27,919 bases of DNA from Dehalococcoidia bacterium UBA5760 (GCA_002418895.1 DIFA01000023.1:1-27919); one strand, 5' to 3'. Shown: positions 7,165-15,236, counted from the first letter of the stretch. Numbers and translations: made by a program. Notes: generated by a model from the sequence alone, not told the origin.

Positions 7165-9273
7165 TTACTCCTCCAGCTTGCCTTTATAGTCGCACTTGGT
7201 GCATTTTGTCTGCTTGCGCCGGTATAGTGTCAGCAGTCCGCCGCATTTGGGGCAGGGGCGGGGGATAGGTCTGGTGTTAATGGCAAAGTTGCATTCGGGC
7301 CAGCGGTTGCAGCCGTAGAAGGTACGCTTCTTCTTATTTATCTTCTCGACTATGCTGCCGCTGCAGCCCGTTTCCGGGCAATTGACGCCGGTCTTGATTT
7401 CATACGACCTGGTGTATTTACATTCGGGATAGCCGCTGCAGGAGAGGAACTTGCCGTAGCGTCCGTATTTGACCACCAGTGGCTTCCCGCAGCGTGGGCA
7501 GCTCTCTTCAGTCTGCTCATCAGCTATCTTCACCTTTTCCATAAGCTCGGCGGCACTCTTCAGGCTCTCATCGAAGGGTGCGTAGAAGTCGTCAAGGACC
7601 TCCACCCACCCCCGCTTCCTGCTGCCTATCTCGTCCAGTTCCTCCTCCATACGGGCGGTGAACTCGACGTTAATGATGTTGGCAAAGTGCCGAGTAAGCT
7701 GGTCATTGACTATAATTCCCAGCTCGGTCGGCTGAAGACTACCCTTGTCCTTGTTGACATATTCGCGATCAATAATGGTGGAGAGTATGGTGGCATAGGT
7801 GCTGGGTCGCCCGATGCCATTCTGCTCCAGCACCTTGATCAGGGACGCTTCGGTGAAACGGGGTGGGGGTTGGGTAAAGCGTTGCTCCGGGAAAAGCTCG
7901 ATAAGCTCAAGCTTGTTGCCTCTTTCCAGATGGGGAAGCAGGGGGCTTTTCTTTTCTTCTTCTTCGTCTTCATCCTTACCGGCGATATAGAGGGACATAA
8001 AGCCGGGGAACTTGATAACCGAGCTTGAAGCCTTGAGGATATATTTGCCGCTGTCATAGGGTCTTATTGCTTCAATCTCAATGCTGGTGTTATCGAATAT
8101 GGCGTCCGACATCTGGCTGGCTACCATCCTCTGCCAGATAAGCTGGTAAAGCTTGAGTTGCATCTTATTGAGGTACGGCTGAAGCAGGGAGGGCTCCCGC
8201 CCGATCCGGGTCGGCCGGATGGCTTCGTGGGCCTCCTGGGCTCCCTTTACCGCTTTGGTGAATGAACGGGCGTGTGCCGGAACGAACTCGGGTCCATACC
8301 TGGAGTTAATGAACTCTCTGGTTTCGACTATTGCGGAGCGGGCGACCCTGGTGGAGTCGGTACGCATATAGGTAATCAACCCTACGCTGCCCTCATCGCC
8401 TACCGTCAGGCCTTCATAGAGCTGTTGTGCGAGAGACATGGTCTGCTTGGCACTGAAGCGGAACCTGCGCCAAGCTTCCTGCTGTAGTGTGCTGGTGATA
8501 AACGGGGGAGCCGGCCGGCGGGATACCTTTTTTGTCCTTACTCCTCCTACCCGGTATCTGGCTTCTCTAAGCTCATCACAGATACCATCCGCTTCCTTGC
8601 GGTTTTGAATTTCCAGCTTCGTGCCGTCGCCGAGACCGACCAGACTGGCCCGCACGGTGGCATCGGCAGGCGTTTCCGTGGCCAGTTCCGCCTCGATAGT
8701 CCAGTATTCCTGCGGGGTAAATTTATCAATCTCCCGCTCCCGCTCGACGATAATCCGTAGCGCCACTGATTGCACCCTGCCGGCGGAGAGTCCACGCCTT
8801 ACCTTTTTCCAGAGGAGCGGACTTATTTTGTAGCCGACCAGCCGGTCCATAATACGTCGTGCCTGCTGGGCATTGACCAGTTCCAGGTCTATTGATCGTG
8901 GCTGTTTGAAGGCATGCTTGATGGCTTCCTCGGTTATTTCATGAAAGACAACGCGGTGGTATGGTTTCCGGTCTGACCTGGTTACCTCATACAGATGCCA
9001 GGCGATGGCTTCTCCCTCGCGGTCGGGGTCAGTGGCCAGGTATACCGCGGCTGCTGTTTTCGCCGCCTCTTTAAGCTCCTTTACCAGCTTGCTCTTGATC
9101 CGGGGCACTACATATTTCGGAGCGAAGCTGTTTGCTATGTCCACTCCTATTGCGCCTTTAGGCAGGTCTCTGATATGGCCCATTGACGCCTTCAGGTTGT
9201 ATTCTTTACCCAGAATTCTACCCAGTGTCTTTGCTTTGGCCGGTGATTCCACGATAACCAGATTCTTTTTCAT
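7165..9273 (-). CDS. topA: DNA topoisomerase I (type IA)
   Basis: Relaxes negatively supercoiled DNA through a transient 5'-phosphotyrosine. The protein has 702 aa. The N-terminal TOPRIM domain shows Glu9 (VIVESPAKAKT) and the metal triad Asp82, Asp84 and Glu86 (TDPDREGEA). The nucleophile is Tyr302 in GLITYMRTDSTRV. The C-terminus carries three topoisomerase-type four-cysteine zinc modules, at about 592-618 (CPRCG...CSGYPEC), 632-661 (CPETGC...CNRWPEC) and 674-694 (CPKCG...CTKC). This is a complete bacterial enzyme. The ATG at 9273 lies five bases after the dprA stop, with AGGTG ahead of it. The dprA-topA order is conserved in many bacteria. Confidence 0.97.
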   Translation of the reverse strand: MKKNLVIVESPAKAKTLGRILGKEYNLKASMGHIRDLPKGAIGVDIANSFAPKYVVPRIKSKLVKELKEAAKTAAAVYLATDPDREGEAIAWHLYEVTRSDRKPYHRVVFHEITEEAIKHAFKQPRSIDLELVNAQQARRIMDRLVGYKISPLLWKKVRRGLSAGRVQSVALRIIVEREREIDKFTPQEYWTIEAELATETPADATVRASLVGLGDGTKLEIQNRKEADGICDELREARYRVGGVRTKKVSRRPAPPFITSTLQQEAWRRFRFSAKQTMSLAQQLYEGLTVGDEGSVGLITYMRTDSTRVARSAIVETREFINSRYGPEFVPAHARSFTKAVKGAQEAHEAIRPTRIGREPSLLQPYLNKMQLKLYQLIWQRMVASQMSDAIFDNTSIEIEAIRPYDSGKYILKASSSVIKFPGFMSLYIAGKDEDEEEEKKSPLLPHLERGNKLELIELFPEQRFTQPPPRFTEASLIKVLEQNGIGRPSTYATILSTIIDREYVNKDKGSLQPTELGIIVNDQLTRHFANIINVEFTARMEEELDEIGSRKRGWVEVLDDFYAPFDESLKSAAELMEKVKIADEQTEESCPRCGKPLVVKYGRYGKFLSCSGYPECKYTRSYEIKTGVNCPETGCSGSIVEKINKKKRTFYGCNRWPECNFAINTRPIPRPCPKCGGLLTLYRRKQTKCTKCDYKGKLEE

Positions 9274-9278
9274 AACAC

Positions 9279-10400
9279 CTATTCCACTCTCACCCGATAT
9301 TCCGCTCTGTCTTCTCGGGACAGTATAAAACTCATTGCCCCCATCTGCTTCACCATTCCTTTAAGCTCCATCATCACCAGCGTGCTGCTGACCTGTGATA
9401 CCGGCAGACCGCTACTACGGCATACTTCATCAATGTGAACCGGCTCGGCACCAAGTTGTTTTAAGAGCAGGGCTTCTGTTTCCGAGGCCGGGATAGCCTC
9501 CTTCATTTCCATTTGATGGGCGGCCTCGGTCAGGTTCAGTTCCTCCAGTATATCAGTATAGCTGCTGACCAGCTTGGCACCCTCCTGGATAAGGCGGTTG
9601 GTACCGGTACTCGCCGGTGATAGTATGCTACCGGGGACGGCAAACACCTCACGGTTCTGTTCCAGCGCTAGGTTGGCGGTAATCATCGCTCCGCTGGTCT
9701 TACCGGCTTCAATAACCAGGACGCCCAGGCTAAGTCCGCTCATTATGCGGTTACGCCGGGGGAACCGGTCGGCGCGAGGTCTGGTTCCCAGAGGGTACTC
9801 GCTCATCAGTACCCCCTGCTCAGCGATACGGCGGGCCAGGTTGGCATTCTCCGCGGGATAGATAGTATCGAGGCCGCAACCGAATACGGCGATACTTCTG
9901 CCATCAACCTCCAGAGCAGCCTGGTGCGCTACTGAATCGATGCCCCGGGCCAGACCGCTGACGATGGTAATTTTGCTTCGGGCCAGATCGGCGGCTATCT
10001 CCTCGGCTATCTGCCTGCCATAAACAGTGGCCCGGCGTGTGCCGACCACTGCCAGACACCGCTCGTCCTCAGGAAGCAGCGTGCCCCGGATGTAGAGTAT
10101 CGGCGGGCAGTCGTATATCTCTTTAAGACGGGCCGGATAGCCCTCGTCGTGCCAGGTGACCGCAACCACGCCATAGCTCTCGATCTTTTCCATCTCTGCT
10201 TCCAGGCACAGACCGGGGCGCCGTGAGGTGATGGTACGTACCGTGCTGCTATCCAGTCCGGAGTTCCTTAAGTCACCCGAACCAGCCTTCCAGGCATTCT
10301 CAAGGCTGCCAAAATAATTCTCCATCTGGGTTATTCTGACCCGACCGATACCAGGAATCAGGCTGAAGCCGACCCAGTATTTAAGCTCTTTGTTCTTCAT
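9279..10400 (-). CDS. dprA: DNA-processing protein DprA/Smf
   Basis: Binds incoming single-stranded DNA and loads RecA during natural transformation. The 373-aa length from ATG 10400 is typical. An N-terminal helix-hairpin-helix/SAM-like region (SLIPGIGRVRITQMENYFG) precedes the Rossmann-like core with LAVVGTRRATVYG, IVSGLARGIDSVAH, the SEYPLGTRPR loop and FPRRNRIMSGLSLGVLVIEA. The last 60 residues form a winged-helix domain (IDEVCRSSGLPVSQVSSTL). The frame continues 37 codons upstream, but that stretch contains the promoter elements, so the internal ATG is preferred. The Shine-Dalgarno is weak. It is the first gene of the seven-gene minus-strand operon. Its presence does not by itself prove competence. 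Confidence 0.95.
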   Translation of the reverse strand: MKNKELKYWVGFSLIPGIGRVRITQMENYFGSLENAWKAGSGDLRNSGLDSSTVRTITSRRPGLCLEAEMEKIESYGVVAVTWHDEGYPARLKEIYDCPPILYIRGTLLPEDERCLAVVGTRRATVYGRQIAEEIAADLARSKITIVSGLARGIDSVAHQAALEVDGRSIAVFGCGLDTIYPAENANLARRIAEQGVLMSEYPLGTRPRADRFPRRNRIMSGLSLGVLVIEAGKTSGAMITANLALEQNREVFAVPGSILSPASTGTNRLIQEGAKLVSSYTDILEELNLTEAAHQMEMKEAIPASETEALLLKQLGAEPVHIDEVCRSSGLPVSQVSSTLVMMELKGMVKQMGAMSFILSREDRAEYRVRVE

Positions 10401-10482
10401 TATTGTTACCACAATCTCCGGGGACCTGCTTTTACAACAGCGTAATCCTGGACTTATGTCGGTTCGGCTGCGGTGTAAAGCA

Positions 10483-10511
10483 ATTCTAACATAGAGATAA
10501 GCTACCGACAA
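10483..10511 (-). promoter_or_regulatory. Sigma-70-like promoter for the dprA operon
   Basis: Read on the minus strand: TTGTCG, 17-bp spacer, TAGAAT. The -10 matches the consensus at five of six bases and the -35 at four of six. It would give a leader of about 75 nt before the dprA ATG at 10400. No other equally good pair was seen in the gap. Confidence 0.55.
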
Positions 10512-10767
10512 TTCTGGTGGTTTGTCAAATCGTTCCCTCCTGCAATCGGCTGCTTAACAGAGATTGGGTGAAAGTTCCAGCGCCTGCCAGGTGCATTGGG
10601 TCTACAAAAGGGATCGATACAGCCAGGTAAAGAATTAAGGCGGGTTAAAAAAGACAGAGCCGGGTAGCTAGGTTAAAGAAGTAATAACTAAGTTTTCGGA
10701 GATTGTGCAGATGGTGGGTCCGGCACCGTCTTCGCTATAAGATTAACCGACTTTACGCCAAAAGCAG
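10512..10767. other. Non-coding gap between dprA promoter and tRNA-Ser genes
   Basis: Together with the dprA leader this makes 367 bp without a gene. Beyond the promoter I see no convincing gene or RNA. A minus-strand T6 run (plus-strand A-run near 10647-10652) lies downstream of the tRNA genes and could belong to a weak terminator, but the preceding stem would be only about four pairs (AGCT/GGCT). Confidence 0.4.
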
Positions 10768-10856
10768 TGGCGGAGAGAGTGGGATTCGAACCCACGGTAG
10801 CCAAAGGCTACACGCGCTCTCCAGGCGCGCCTGATAGACCACTCCAGCATCTCTCC
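10768..10856 (-). tRNA. tRNA-Ser(GGA)
   Basis: An 89-nt class II tRNA. The acceptor arms GGAGAGA and TCTCTCC pair fully. The anticodon stem is CGCGC/GCGCG with loop CTGGAGA, giving anticodon GGA (reads UCC/UCU). The long variable arm has GTAGCC/GGCTAC around TTT. The T arm is GTGGG-TTCGAAT-CCCAC. The discriminator is G and the 3' CCA is encoded. It lies 39 bases downstream of the other tRNA-Ser and is probably on the same transcript. Confidence 0.96.
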
Positions 10857-10895
10857 TCAGTATAGTGACCTGTTTGTTAATTATACAGTACCCGG

Positions 10896-10983
10896 CGGAG
10901 AGGGTGGGATTCGAACCCACGCTCCACTGAACGCGGAGACCGCTTTTCGAGAGCGGCACCATAAACCACTCGGACACCTCTCC
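10896..10983 (-). tRNA. tRNA-Ser(CGA)
   Basis: An 88-nt class II tRNA. Acceptor GGAGAGG pairs with CCTCTCC. The anticodon stem is CCGCT/AGCGG with loop CTCGAAA, giving anticodon CGA (reads UCG). The long variable arm pairs CTCC/GGAG. The T arm is GTGGG-TTCGAAT-CCCAC. The discriminator G is followed by CCG, so the mature CCA end must be added by the nucleotidyltransferase, unlike in the neighbouring tRNA-Ser(GGA). Confidence 0.95.
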
Positions 10984-10992
10984 CAACTTCAG

Positions 10993-11022
10993 ATTCTATC
11001 CTAAAACCTCGTCTCAGGGCAA
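10993..11022 (-). promoter_or_regulatory. Promoter for the two tRNA-Ser genes
   Basis: Minus strand: TTGCCC, 18-bp spacer, TAGAAT. The -10 lies ten bases before the tRNA-Ser(CGA) 5' end, the usual spacing for a stable-RNA promoter. The -35 matches at four positions of six. Confidence 0.5.
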
Positions 11023-11130
11023 GCTGATACAGCTCCCGGCCCGCTATTCTGCTTGAGATGCCGCTTTACGAACTTGCCGCCGATATTGTATGCTGACCAG
11101 GATACGGCTATATTCCGGGAGTAACAGGTT

Positions 11131-12141
11131 TTGGTCTGGTTAAAGTTTGCTGCCTGCATTGCTATCATTCTCTTCTCAGGAACAAGACTGGCGCGATACG
11201 GGGACGCCATCAGCGAGAAGACAGGCATGGGACGGATATGGATAGGCCTGCTGCTTCTGGCGGCGATCACATCTATGCCGGAACTGGTTACCGGAGTCAG
11301 TGCGGTTGCCCTGGTCAAACTACCCGATTTAGCGGTGGGGACCCTCCTGGGTAGCTGCATTTTTAATCTGGCATTGATAGCCGTAATGGATACTATCTAT
11401 CGTCCCATGCCAATCCTGAGCCGGGTCAGTCCGAGTCACATTGTATCGGCAGCCAGCGGTATCATGATCGTCGCTGTCGTTGCCGCAGGAATAGGTGCGG
11501 GAAGGTTTTTCTCGGGTGTGACGCTGGGTTGGATCAACCTGACCGGGATATTACCTCTTGTCCTTTATCTGGTCGGGATATGGTGGGTATTCCGCTCCGA
11601 ACGTAATAACCGGGCGGCGTCAGCTCAGGTAATGCCCGCTCAATATGAAGATCTATCCAAAAAGACGGTCTATCTCAGGTTTGCCCTGTCGGCGGCCGCT
11701 ATTATCGGTGCCGGGATATGGTTGTCCTTTGTCGGCGAAGAGATTTCCACTACCTACAGTCTTCATACCAGCTTCGTCGGCAGCCTGTTTCTGGCGATTA
11801 CCACCTCGATGCCCGAACTGGTGGTTACTCTGGCTGCCCTGCGTTTGGGGGCGGTGGATATGGCAGTGGCAGACGTACTGGGCAGCAATATGTTTAACCT
11901 TGCCCTTATCACCCCGGTTGACCTCGCCTACCGGAGAGGTCCGGTCCTCTCCTCGGTGCTGGGCGCTCATCTGGTCACAGCGCTGCTGGTAATTGTGATG
12001 AGCCTGATGGTTATCATTGGGATCCGCTTCCGACAACAACGCAAAACATTTTCCCTGGTCAGCTGGCATTCCGTTGCCCTGGTTGGGCTCTATATTTTCG
12101 GTATCTACCGCATCTTTGTCTCCGGCATGGGGGTGGGGTAG
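11131..12141 (+). CDS. Sodium/calcium exchanger (CaCA) family membrane protein
   Basis: A 336-aa integral membrane antiporter of the cation/Ca2+ exchanger superfamily. The two homologous halves are plain. Alpha-1 repeat: SMPELVTG followed by VGTLLGSCIFNLALI. Alpha-2 repeat: TSMPELVVT followed by VADVLGSNMFNLALI. Each carries the conserved acidic residue in the PEL motif that forms the ion site. About nine to ten membrane segments can be drawn, with a hydrophilic loop near the middle (FRSERNNRAASAQVMPAQYEDLSKK, the usual divider between halves). In alpha-1 the canonical GSN is GSC, so ligand geometry may differ. The start is TTG at 11131 with GGGAG nine bases upstream. The gene stands alone just before the ATPase promoter. 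The transported ion (Na+, Ca2+ or K+) cannot be fixed from sequence. Confidence 0.87.
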   Translation: MVWLKFAACIAIILFSGTRLARYGDAISEKTGMGRIWIGLLLLAAITSMPELVTGVSAVALVKLPDLAVGTLLGSCIFNLALIAVMDTIYRPMPILSRVSPSHIVSAASGIMIVAVVAAGIGAGRFFSGVTLGWINLTGILPLVLYLVGIWWVFRSERNNRAASAQVMPAQYEDLSKKTVYLRFALSAAAIIGAGIWLSFVGEEISTTYSLHTSFVGSLFLAITTSMPELVVTLAALRLGAVDMAVADVLGSNMFNLALITPVDLAYRRGPVLSSVLGAHLVTALLVIVMSLMVIIGIRFRQQRKTFSLVSWHSVALVGLYIFGIYRIFVSGMGVG

Positions 12142-12144
12142 GGG

Positions 12145-12173
12145 TTTACCACTGGAAAAAGTTATGTTATAAT
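12145..12173 (+). promoter_or_regulatory. Strong promoter of the V-type ATPase operon
   Basis: TTTACC, 17-bp spacer, then a perfect TATAAT. It begins four bases after the exchanger stop. Transcription would start near 12180 and leave a leader of about 215 nt before the first ATPase gene. Confidence 0.7.
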
Positions 12174-12190
12174 CACAAACTGGTTGTTGA

Positions 12191-12388
12191 GCGATTATTT
12201 CCATAGGGGGAGAGCCTCCGCTGGGATCAGGGCTCTACCTCTTCCTATGACATCGCAGGTTGGTTTCGTGTTCTGATTAATCAATGTAGAACAGCGTGGG
12301 TTGGAGGCAGTGACGAATCAAGATATACGCCGGTAAATGGTAAGTCCTCTCCCTGTGTTAGTCAACCCGGAAGTTCTCTGGAAAGAGG
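12191..12388 (+). promoter_or_regulatory. Structured 5' leader of the ATPase transcript, possible cis-regulatory RNA
   Basis: The leader can form several stems, found by eye. Stem 1 is an imperfect long hairpin: GCGAT (12191-12195) with ATCGC (12252-12256), CATAGG (from 12202) with CCTATG (to 12249), and AGAGCC with GGCTCT at its head. Stem 2 is CGTGTTCT (12267-12274) with AGAACAGCG (12288-12296), with one bulged G and a 13-nt loop. Then GGGTTGGAGG (12298-12307) can pair with CCTC (12346-12349) and CAACCC (12363-12368). The same CCTCT (12346-12350) can instead pair with AGAGG (12384-12388), the Shine-Dalgarno of the first gene. Such mutually exclusive pairing is typical of translational switches. 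I do not recognise a known riboswitch class. Confidence 0.4.
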
Positions 12389-12394
12389 TGTGCT

Positions 12395-12715
12395 ATGCCT
12401 GCTGAGGAAATAACGAGTAGCGTTGAAATGATTGAGGCTGAGGCGGAAAAAACTCTTAAGGAGGCTCAGCGTCGTGCCAGTGAAATTATTCTCAAAGCCA
12501 AGGAGGAAGCCCGGGTTATTCTTGCCTCCGAAGTATCCCTGGACGAGGTGAAGAGGGAGTGTGAGCAGACTCTGGATGGTGCCAGGGAAAAGGCGGCCCG
12601 GGAGATCGAGCAATCAAAGAAAGATGCCTCTGAGATTAAGGCCGGTTCCGGTAAGAAGGTGGCAGAGATTACCGGCCGCATCGTGAATATCGTCAGCGGA
12701 GCCGGTTCGAGATGA
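12395..12715 (+). CDS. V-type ATPase subunit G/H (peripheral stalk)
   Basis: A 106-aa, almost entirely helical and highly charged protein that would form the coiled-coil peripheral stalk with subunit E, holding the A3B3 head against subunit I. The sequence is a continuous run of heptad-like Glu/Ala/Lys/Arg repeats (EAEKTLKEAQRRASEIILKA, REKAAREIEQSKKDASEI) without cysteine or membrane segment. This matches archaeal AhaH and Enterococcus NtpF in length, character and position as first gene of the operon. The ATG at 12395 follows AGAGGTG at good spacing. The stop overlaps the next start (ATGA). Low-complexity coiled coils limit certainty from sequence alone, but position makes the call firm. 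Confidence 0.85.
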   Translation: MPAEEITSSVEMIEAEAEKTLKEAQRRASEIILKAKEEARVILASEVSLDEVKRECEQTLDGAREKAAREIEQSKKDASEIKAGSGKKVAEITGRIVNIVSGAGSR

Positions 12716-14739
12716 CCCCACCGATAATCGTCAATTCTCCTGAATCGATGGTTAAGGTGAGAGTCGTTACCCTTAAGGATTACTCCGAGCAGACCCTAAA
12801 GACCCTGCATAAAGTCGGGGTCCTTCACGTTGAGGAGGCTAAAGAGCTAAAGCCGGTAGACAGGGCGGCTATCGAGAGCCAGCGAAAAGAAGTCACTGAA
12901 CTGGCGACCTTTGTGAATAACATGCTGGGCTACCTCACCGGAAAAGAAGAGGTCTTGCCTGAAGAAGACGTCGACGTTGTATACACCCGTCCATTTCCCG
13001 AACTCAGCCGGGAAGTACGGTCATTGTACACCCGCTTCGCCGGACTGTACGATAAGGCGGTCAAGACCGATAACGAGATTCGGGAGTTGACCGAGCGGAA
13101 AAGACATCTCGGGCTACTTACTCAATTCTACGATCTTAAGCTGAAGGACCTGGAATTCTCCGGAGACTATCTTTTTTCCCGGGTCTTTGTGCTGCCTGCC
13201 GAAGCATACCAGGCTTTACGCGATCAGATTCAGGGTTATCTTTTTGAAAGCTCTGTTGCCACTGTGGAAGAAGTGGCCGTTCTTTACCTTATCGCCAAGG
13301 TGGCGAACCGGGATGCCATCGAATCTCTGATTTACGGTGGCGGAGGCAGGGCACTGCTGATACCGGACGGCAACCAAAGCCTGGGCGGGTTTCTTAACAA
13401 TGCCGAGACCAGGCTGCAAAAGCTTGAGGAAAGCCTGTCCGCAACCTATCAGGAACTCCAGAATAAGGTCAGGCAGGACGTAAAGACGCTTGCCCTCTTT
13501 AAGGGAGCGCTGGCGGCAGAAAGACAGCGGCTATCGGTCTTAAGCCGGGCCTGTGAAGCGAAATATGTCACCTCGGTGGAAGGGTGGATACCGGCCAACA
13601 GCGCTGAGACGCTGGTCTTTCAGCTTAAGGATAGTATAGAGTATATCTTCGTTGATACCAGGGAGCCGGAGGACTCGGAAGAACCGCCCACCAAGATGAA
13701 GAACCCGGCTCCGATGAGACCATTCCAGGTCGTGGTCAACCTGTTTGCTACTCCCAAATATAGGGAATGGGACCCGACGCCCATTGTCGCCTACTCTTTC
13801 GCTATTTTCTATGGATTGATGACAGCCGATGTGGTCTATGCGGCAGGGATGATTCTGATTAGCCGTTTTCTGGTTGTTAAATTCCTCGGCGGAACCAGGT
13901 CCGAGGCGGTGATGCTGCTGCAGAGAGTGCTGTATATCTGCGGTGGAGTAGGTCTTGTCCTGGGCCTGCTCAGCGGCAGCTATCTGGGTAATATCCACAC
14001 CATGTTTGGACTCGGGGACCCCAGTCTGGTTGCCGGGGTCCAGCGGTTACTGCAAAATCCGCTCATCTTCGTCATACTGGCGCTTTTTATCGGTTTCATC
14101 CATGTCAATATCGGCAATGTACTGGCTCTCATCAAGATGGTCAAGGAGAGAAACCGTGGTGCCATAGTTGCCAAGGTGGGGCTTTTTTCACTTCAGTTCG
14201 GCGCACTCTATATCATACGCGCCGTAATGAATGTGGATATTCCCTCCGTACTCGGTCTTATTGTCAGGATGCCTCAGTTCTCACCTCAGGTCTATGATGT
14301 CTCCCTGTACTTTGCTATCGCCGGGATAGGCATGATAGTCGCCGGCAATTTTATCGAGAAGGGTGGCCTCGGGGCGATACTCTGGCTTTTTGATATCACC
14401 GGCATCCTGGGTGATATTATGTCTTACGCCAGAATCGCCGGTGTGGGCCTGGCTACTTACTATCTGGCTACAGTGTTCAATATGCTGGGGCCCCTGTTCG
14501 GCGACCTGTTGCCTTTCTCGGGTATGGTCGGTGTCATCGCCGGTGGTGCTCTAAGCATTCTAATTCTGGTTATAGGACACACTGTCAACCTGTTGCTCAG
14601 TGTCCTGACCGGATTTATCCATTCACTCCGGCTGTGTTTTGTCGAGTTCTTGTTTAAGTTCTATGAAGGAGGGGGCAGGATATATAGTCCATTTAAGTTG
14701 ATTAAGCGGCCACCCGTATTGGTGGGAGCAAAATCTTAG
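12712..14739 (+). CDS. ntpI: V-type ATPase subunit I (membrane a-subunit)
   Basis: The 675-aa stator subunit that forms the two ion half-channels beside the rotor ring. Residues 1 to about 345 are soluble and rich in coiled coil (TLKTLHKVGVLHVEEAKEL near the start). The C-terminal half has about seven to eight membrane spans starting near residue 360 (IVAYSFAIFYGLMTADVVYA). The essential arginine is in ILGDIMSYARIAGVGLATYY (Arg574). A second conserved arginine lies in HSLRLCFVEFLFKFYEGGG (Arg640). The start at 12712 shares ATGA with the preceding stop. An in-frame ATG twelve codons later (MVKVRVVTL) is closer to the usual family start and is a real alternative. Length and motifs are complete. 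Confidence 0.94.
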   Translation: MTPPIIVNSPESMVKVRVVTLKDYSEQTLKTLHKVGVLHVEEAKELKPVDRAAIESQRKEVTELATFVNNMLGYLTGKEEVLPEEDVDVVYTRPFPELSREVRSLYTRFAGLYDKAVKTDNEIRELTERKRHLGLLTQFYDLKLKDLEFSGDYLFSRVFVLPAEAYQALRDQIQGYLFESSVATVEEVAVLYLIAKVANRDAIESLIYGGGGRALLIPDGNQSLGGFLNNAETRLQKLEESLSATYQELQNKVRQDVKTLALFKGALAAERQRLSVLSRACEAKYVTSVEGWIPANSAETLVFQLKDSIEYIFVDTREPEDSEEPPTKMKNPAPMRPFQVVVNLFATPKYREWDPTPIVAYSFAIFYGLMTADVVYAAGMILISRFLVVKFLGGTRSEAVMLLQRVLYICGGVGLVLGLLSGSYLGNIHTMFGLGDPSLVAGVQRLLQNPLIFVILALFIGFIHVNIGNVLALIKMVKERNRGAIVAKVGLFSLQFGALYIIRAVMNVDIPSVLGLIVRMPQFSPQVYDVSLYFAIAGIGMIVAGNFIEKGGLGAILWLFDITGILGDIMSYARIAGVGLATYYLATVFNMLGPLFGDLLPFSGMVGVIAGGALSILILVIGHTVNLLLSVLTGFIHSLRLCFVEFLFKFYEGGGRIYSPFKLIKRPPVLVGAKS

Positions 14740-14754
14740 AAAGGAAGTGCGAAA

Positions 14755-15225
14755 ATGTTAATTGACCCATCATCTCTAGCTACTCTCGGTGGTGCTCTGG
14801 CCCTGGGCGGCGGTCTGGCCGGCGCCTCAGTCGGGATAGCCAAGGCAGCCTCTGCCGGAGTGGCTGTCCTCTCTGAGGATAGAGGACAGCTCAGGAATGT
14901 CATCGTTCTGGCATCCTTACCGATGACACAGGCCTTCTACGGACTCATTATAATGATACTGATTACCTCTAATGTCGTTGATAAGCTGCCCGCGACCGGC
15001 GGAGGCGGCTTTGCTGTGCTCGGTCTTGGTATTATGGCTGCCCTGGCCGAGTTTTTCTCGGCAGCCTATCAGGGCGCCGTGTGTGCGTCGGGTATATCTC
15101 TCCTGCCCAAGACGAGAGGTCAGATATTAACCAATTCCATGATGCTGGCTGTGTTTGTTGAGCTGCTGGGTGTTCTCGGTCTGGTCTTCACTATCATGCT
15201 GATGAGCATGTTAGGAGTTATGTAG
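14755..15225 (+). CDS. ntpK: V-type ATPase subunit K (rotor ring proteolipid), Na+-type
   Basis: A 156-aa proteolipid with four membrane spans in two tandem hairpins, the same size as E. hirae NtpK. Ring copies carry ions past subunit I. Alignment by eye to NtpK places all five Na+ ligand positions: Leu55, Thr58 and Gln59 in LPMTQAFYG (NtpK Leu61, Thr64, Gln65), Gln106 in AAYQGAVCASG (NtpK Gln110) and Glu136 in LAVFVELLGVLG (NtpK Glu139). Only the second hairpin bears the carboxylate; the first has Gln59 at the corresponding place. One site per four helices lowers the ion-to-ATP ratio and usually goes with pumping more than synthesis. The ATG follows AGGAAGTG by five bases. Confidence 0.95.
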   Translation: MLIDPSSLATLGGALALGGGLAGASVGIAKAASAGVAVLSEDRGQLRNVIVLASLPMTQAFYGLIIMILITSNVVDKLPATGGGGFAVLGLGIMAALAEFFSAAYQGAVCASGISLLPKTRGQILTNSMMLAVFVELLGVLGLVFTIMLMSMLGVM

Positions 15226-15236
15226 GAGTATTTTAG

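Noticed and set aside
10753..10986. Minus-strand open frame of 77 codons
   Set aside because: It spans the two tRNA-Ser genes; the open frame is a by-product of tRNA sequence.
11086..11114. TTGTAT-17-TATATT as a promoter for the exchanger
   Set aside because: Its start point would fall on the ribosome binding site of the gene at 11131, leaving no usable leader; the -35 also matches at only three positions.
11001..11360. Minus-strand open frame of 119 codons next to the tRNA genes
   Set aside because: It is antisense to the start of the exchanger gene and overlaps the tRNA promoter, and shows no recognisable motif.
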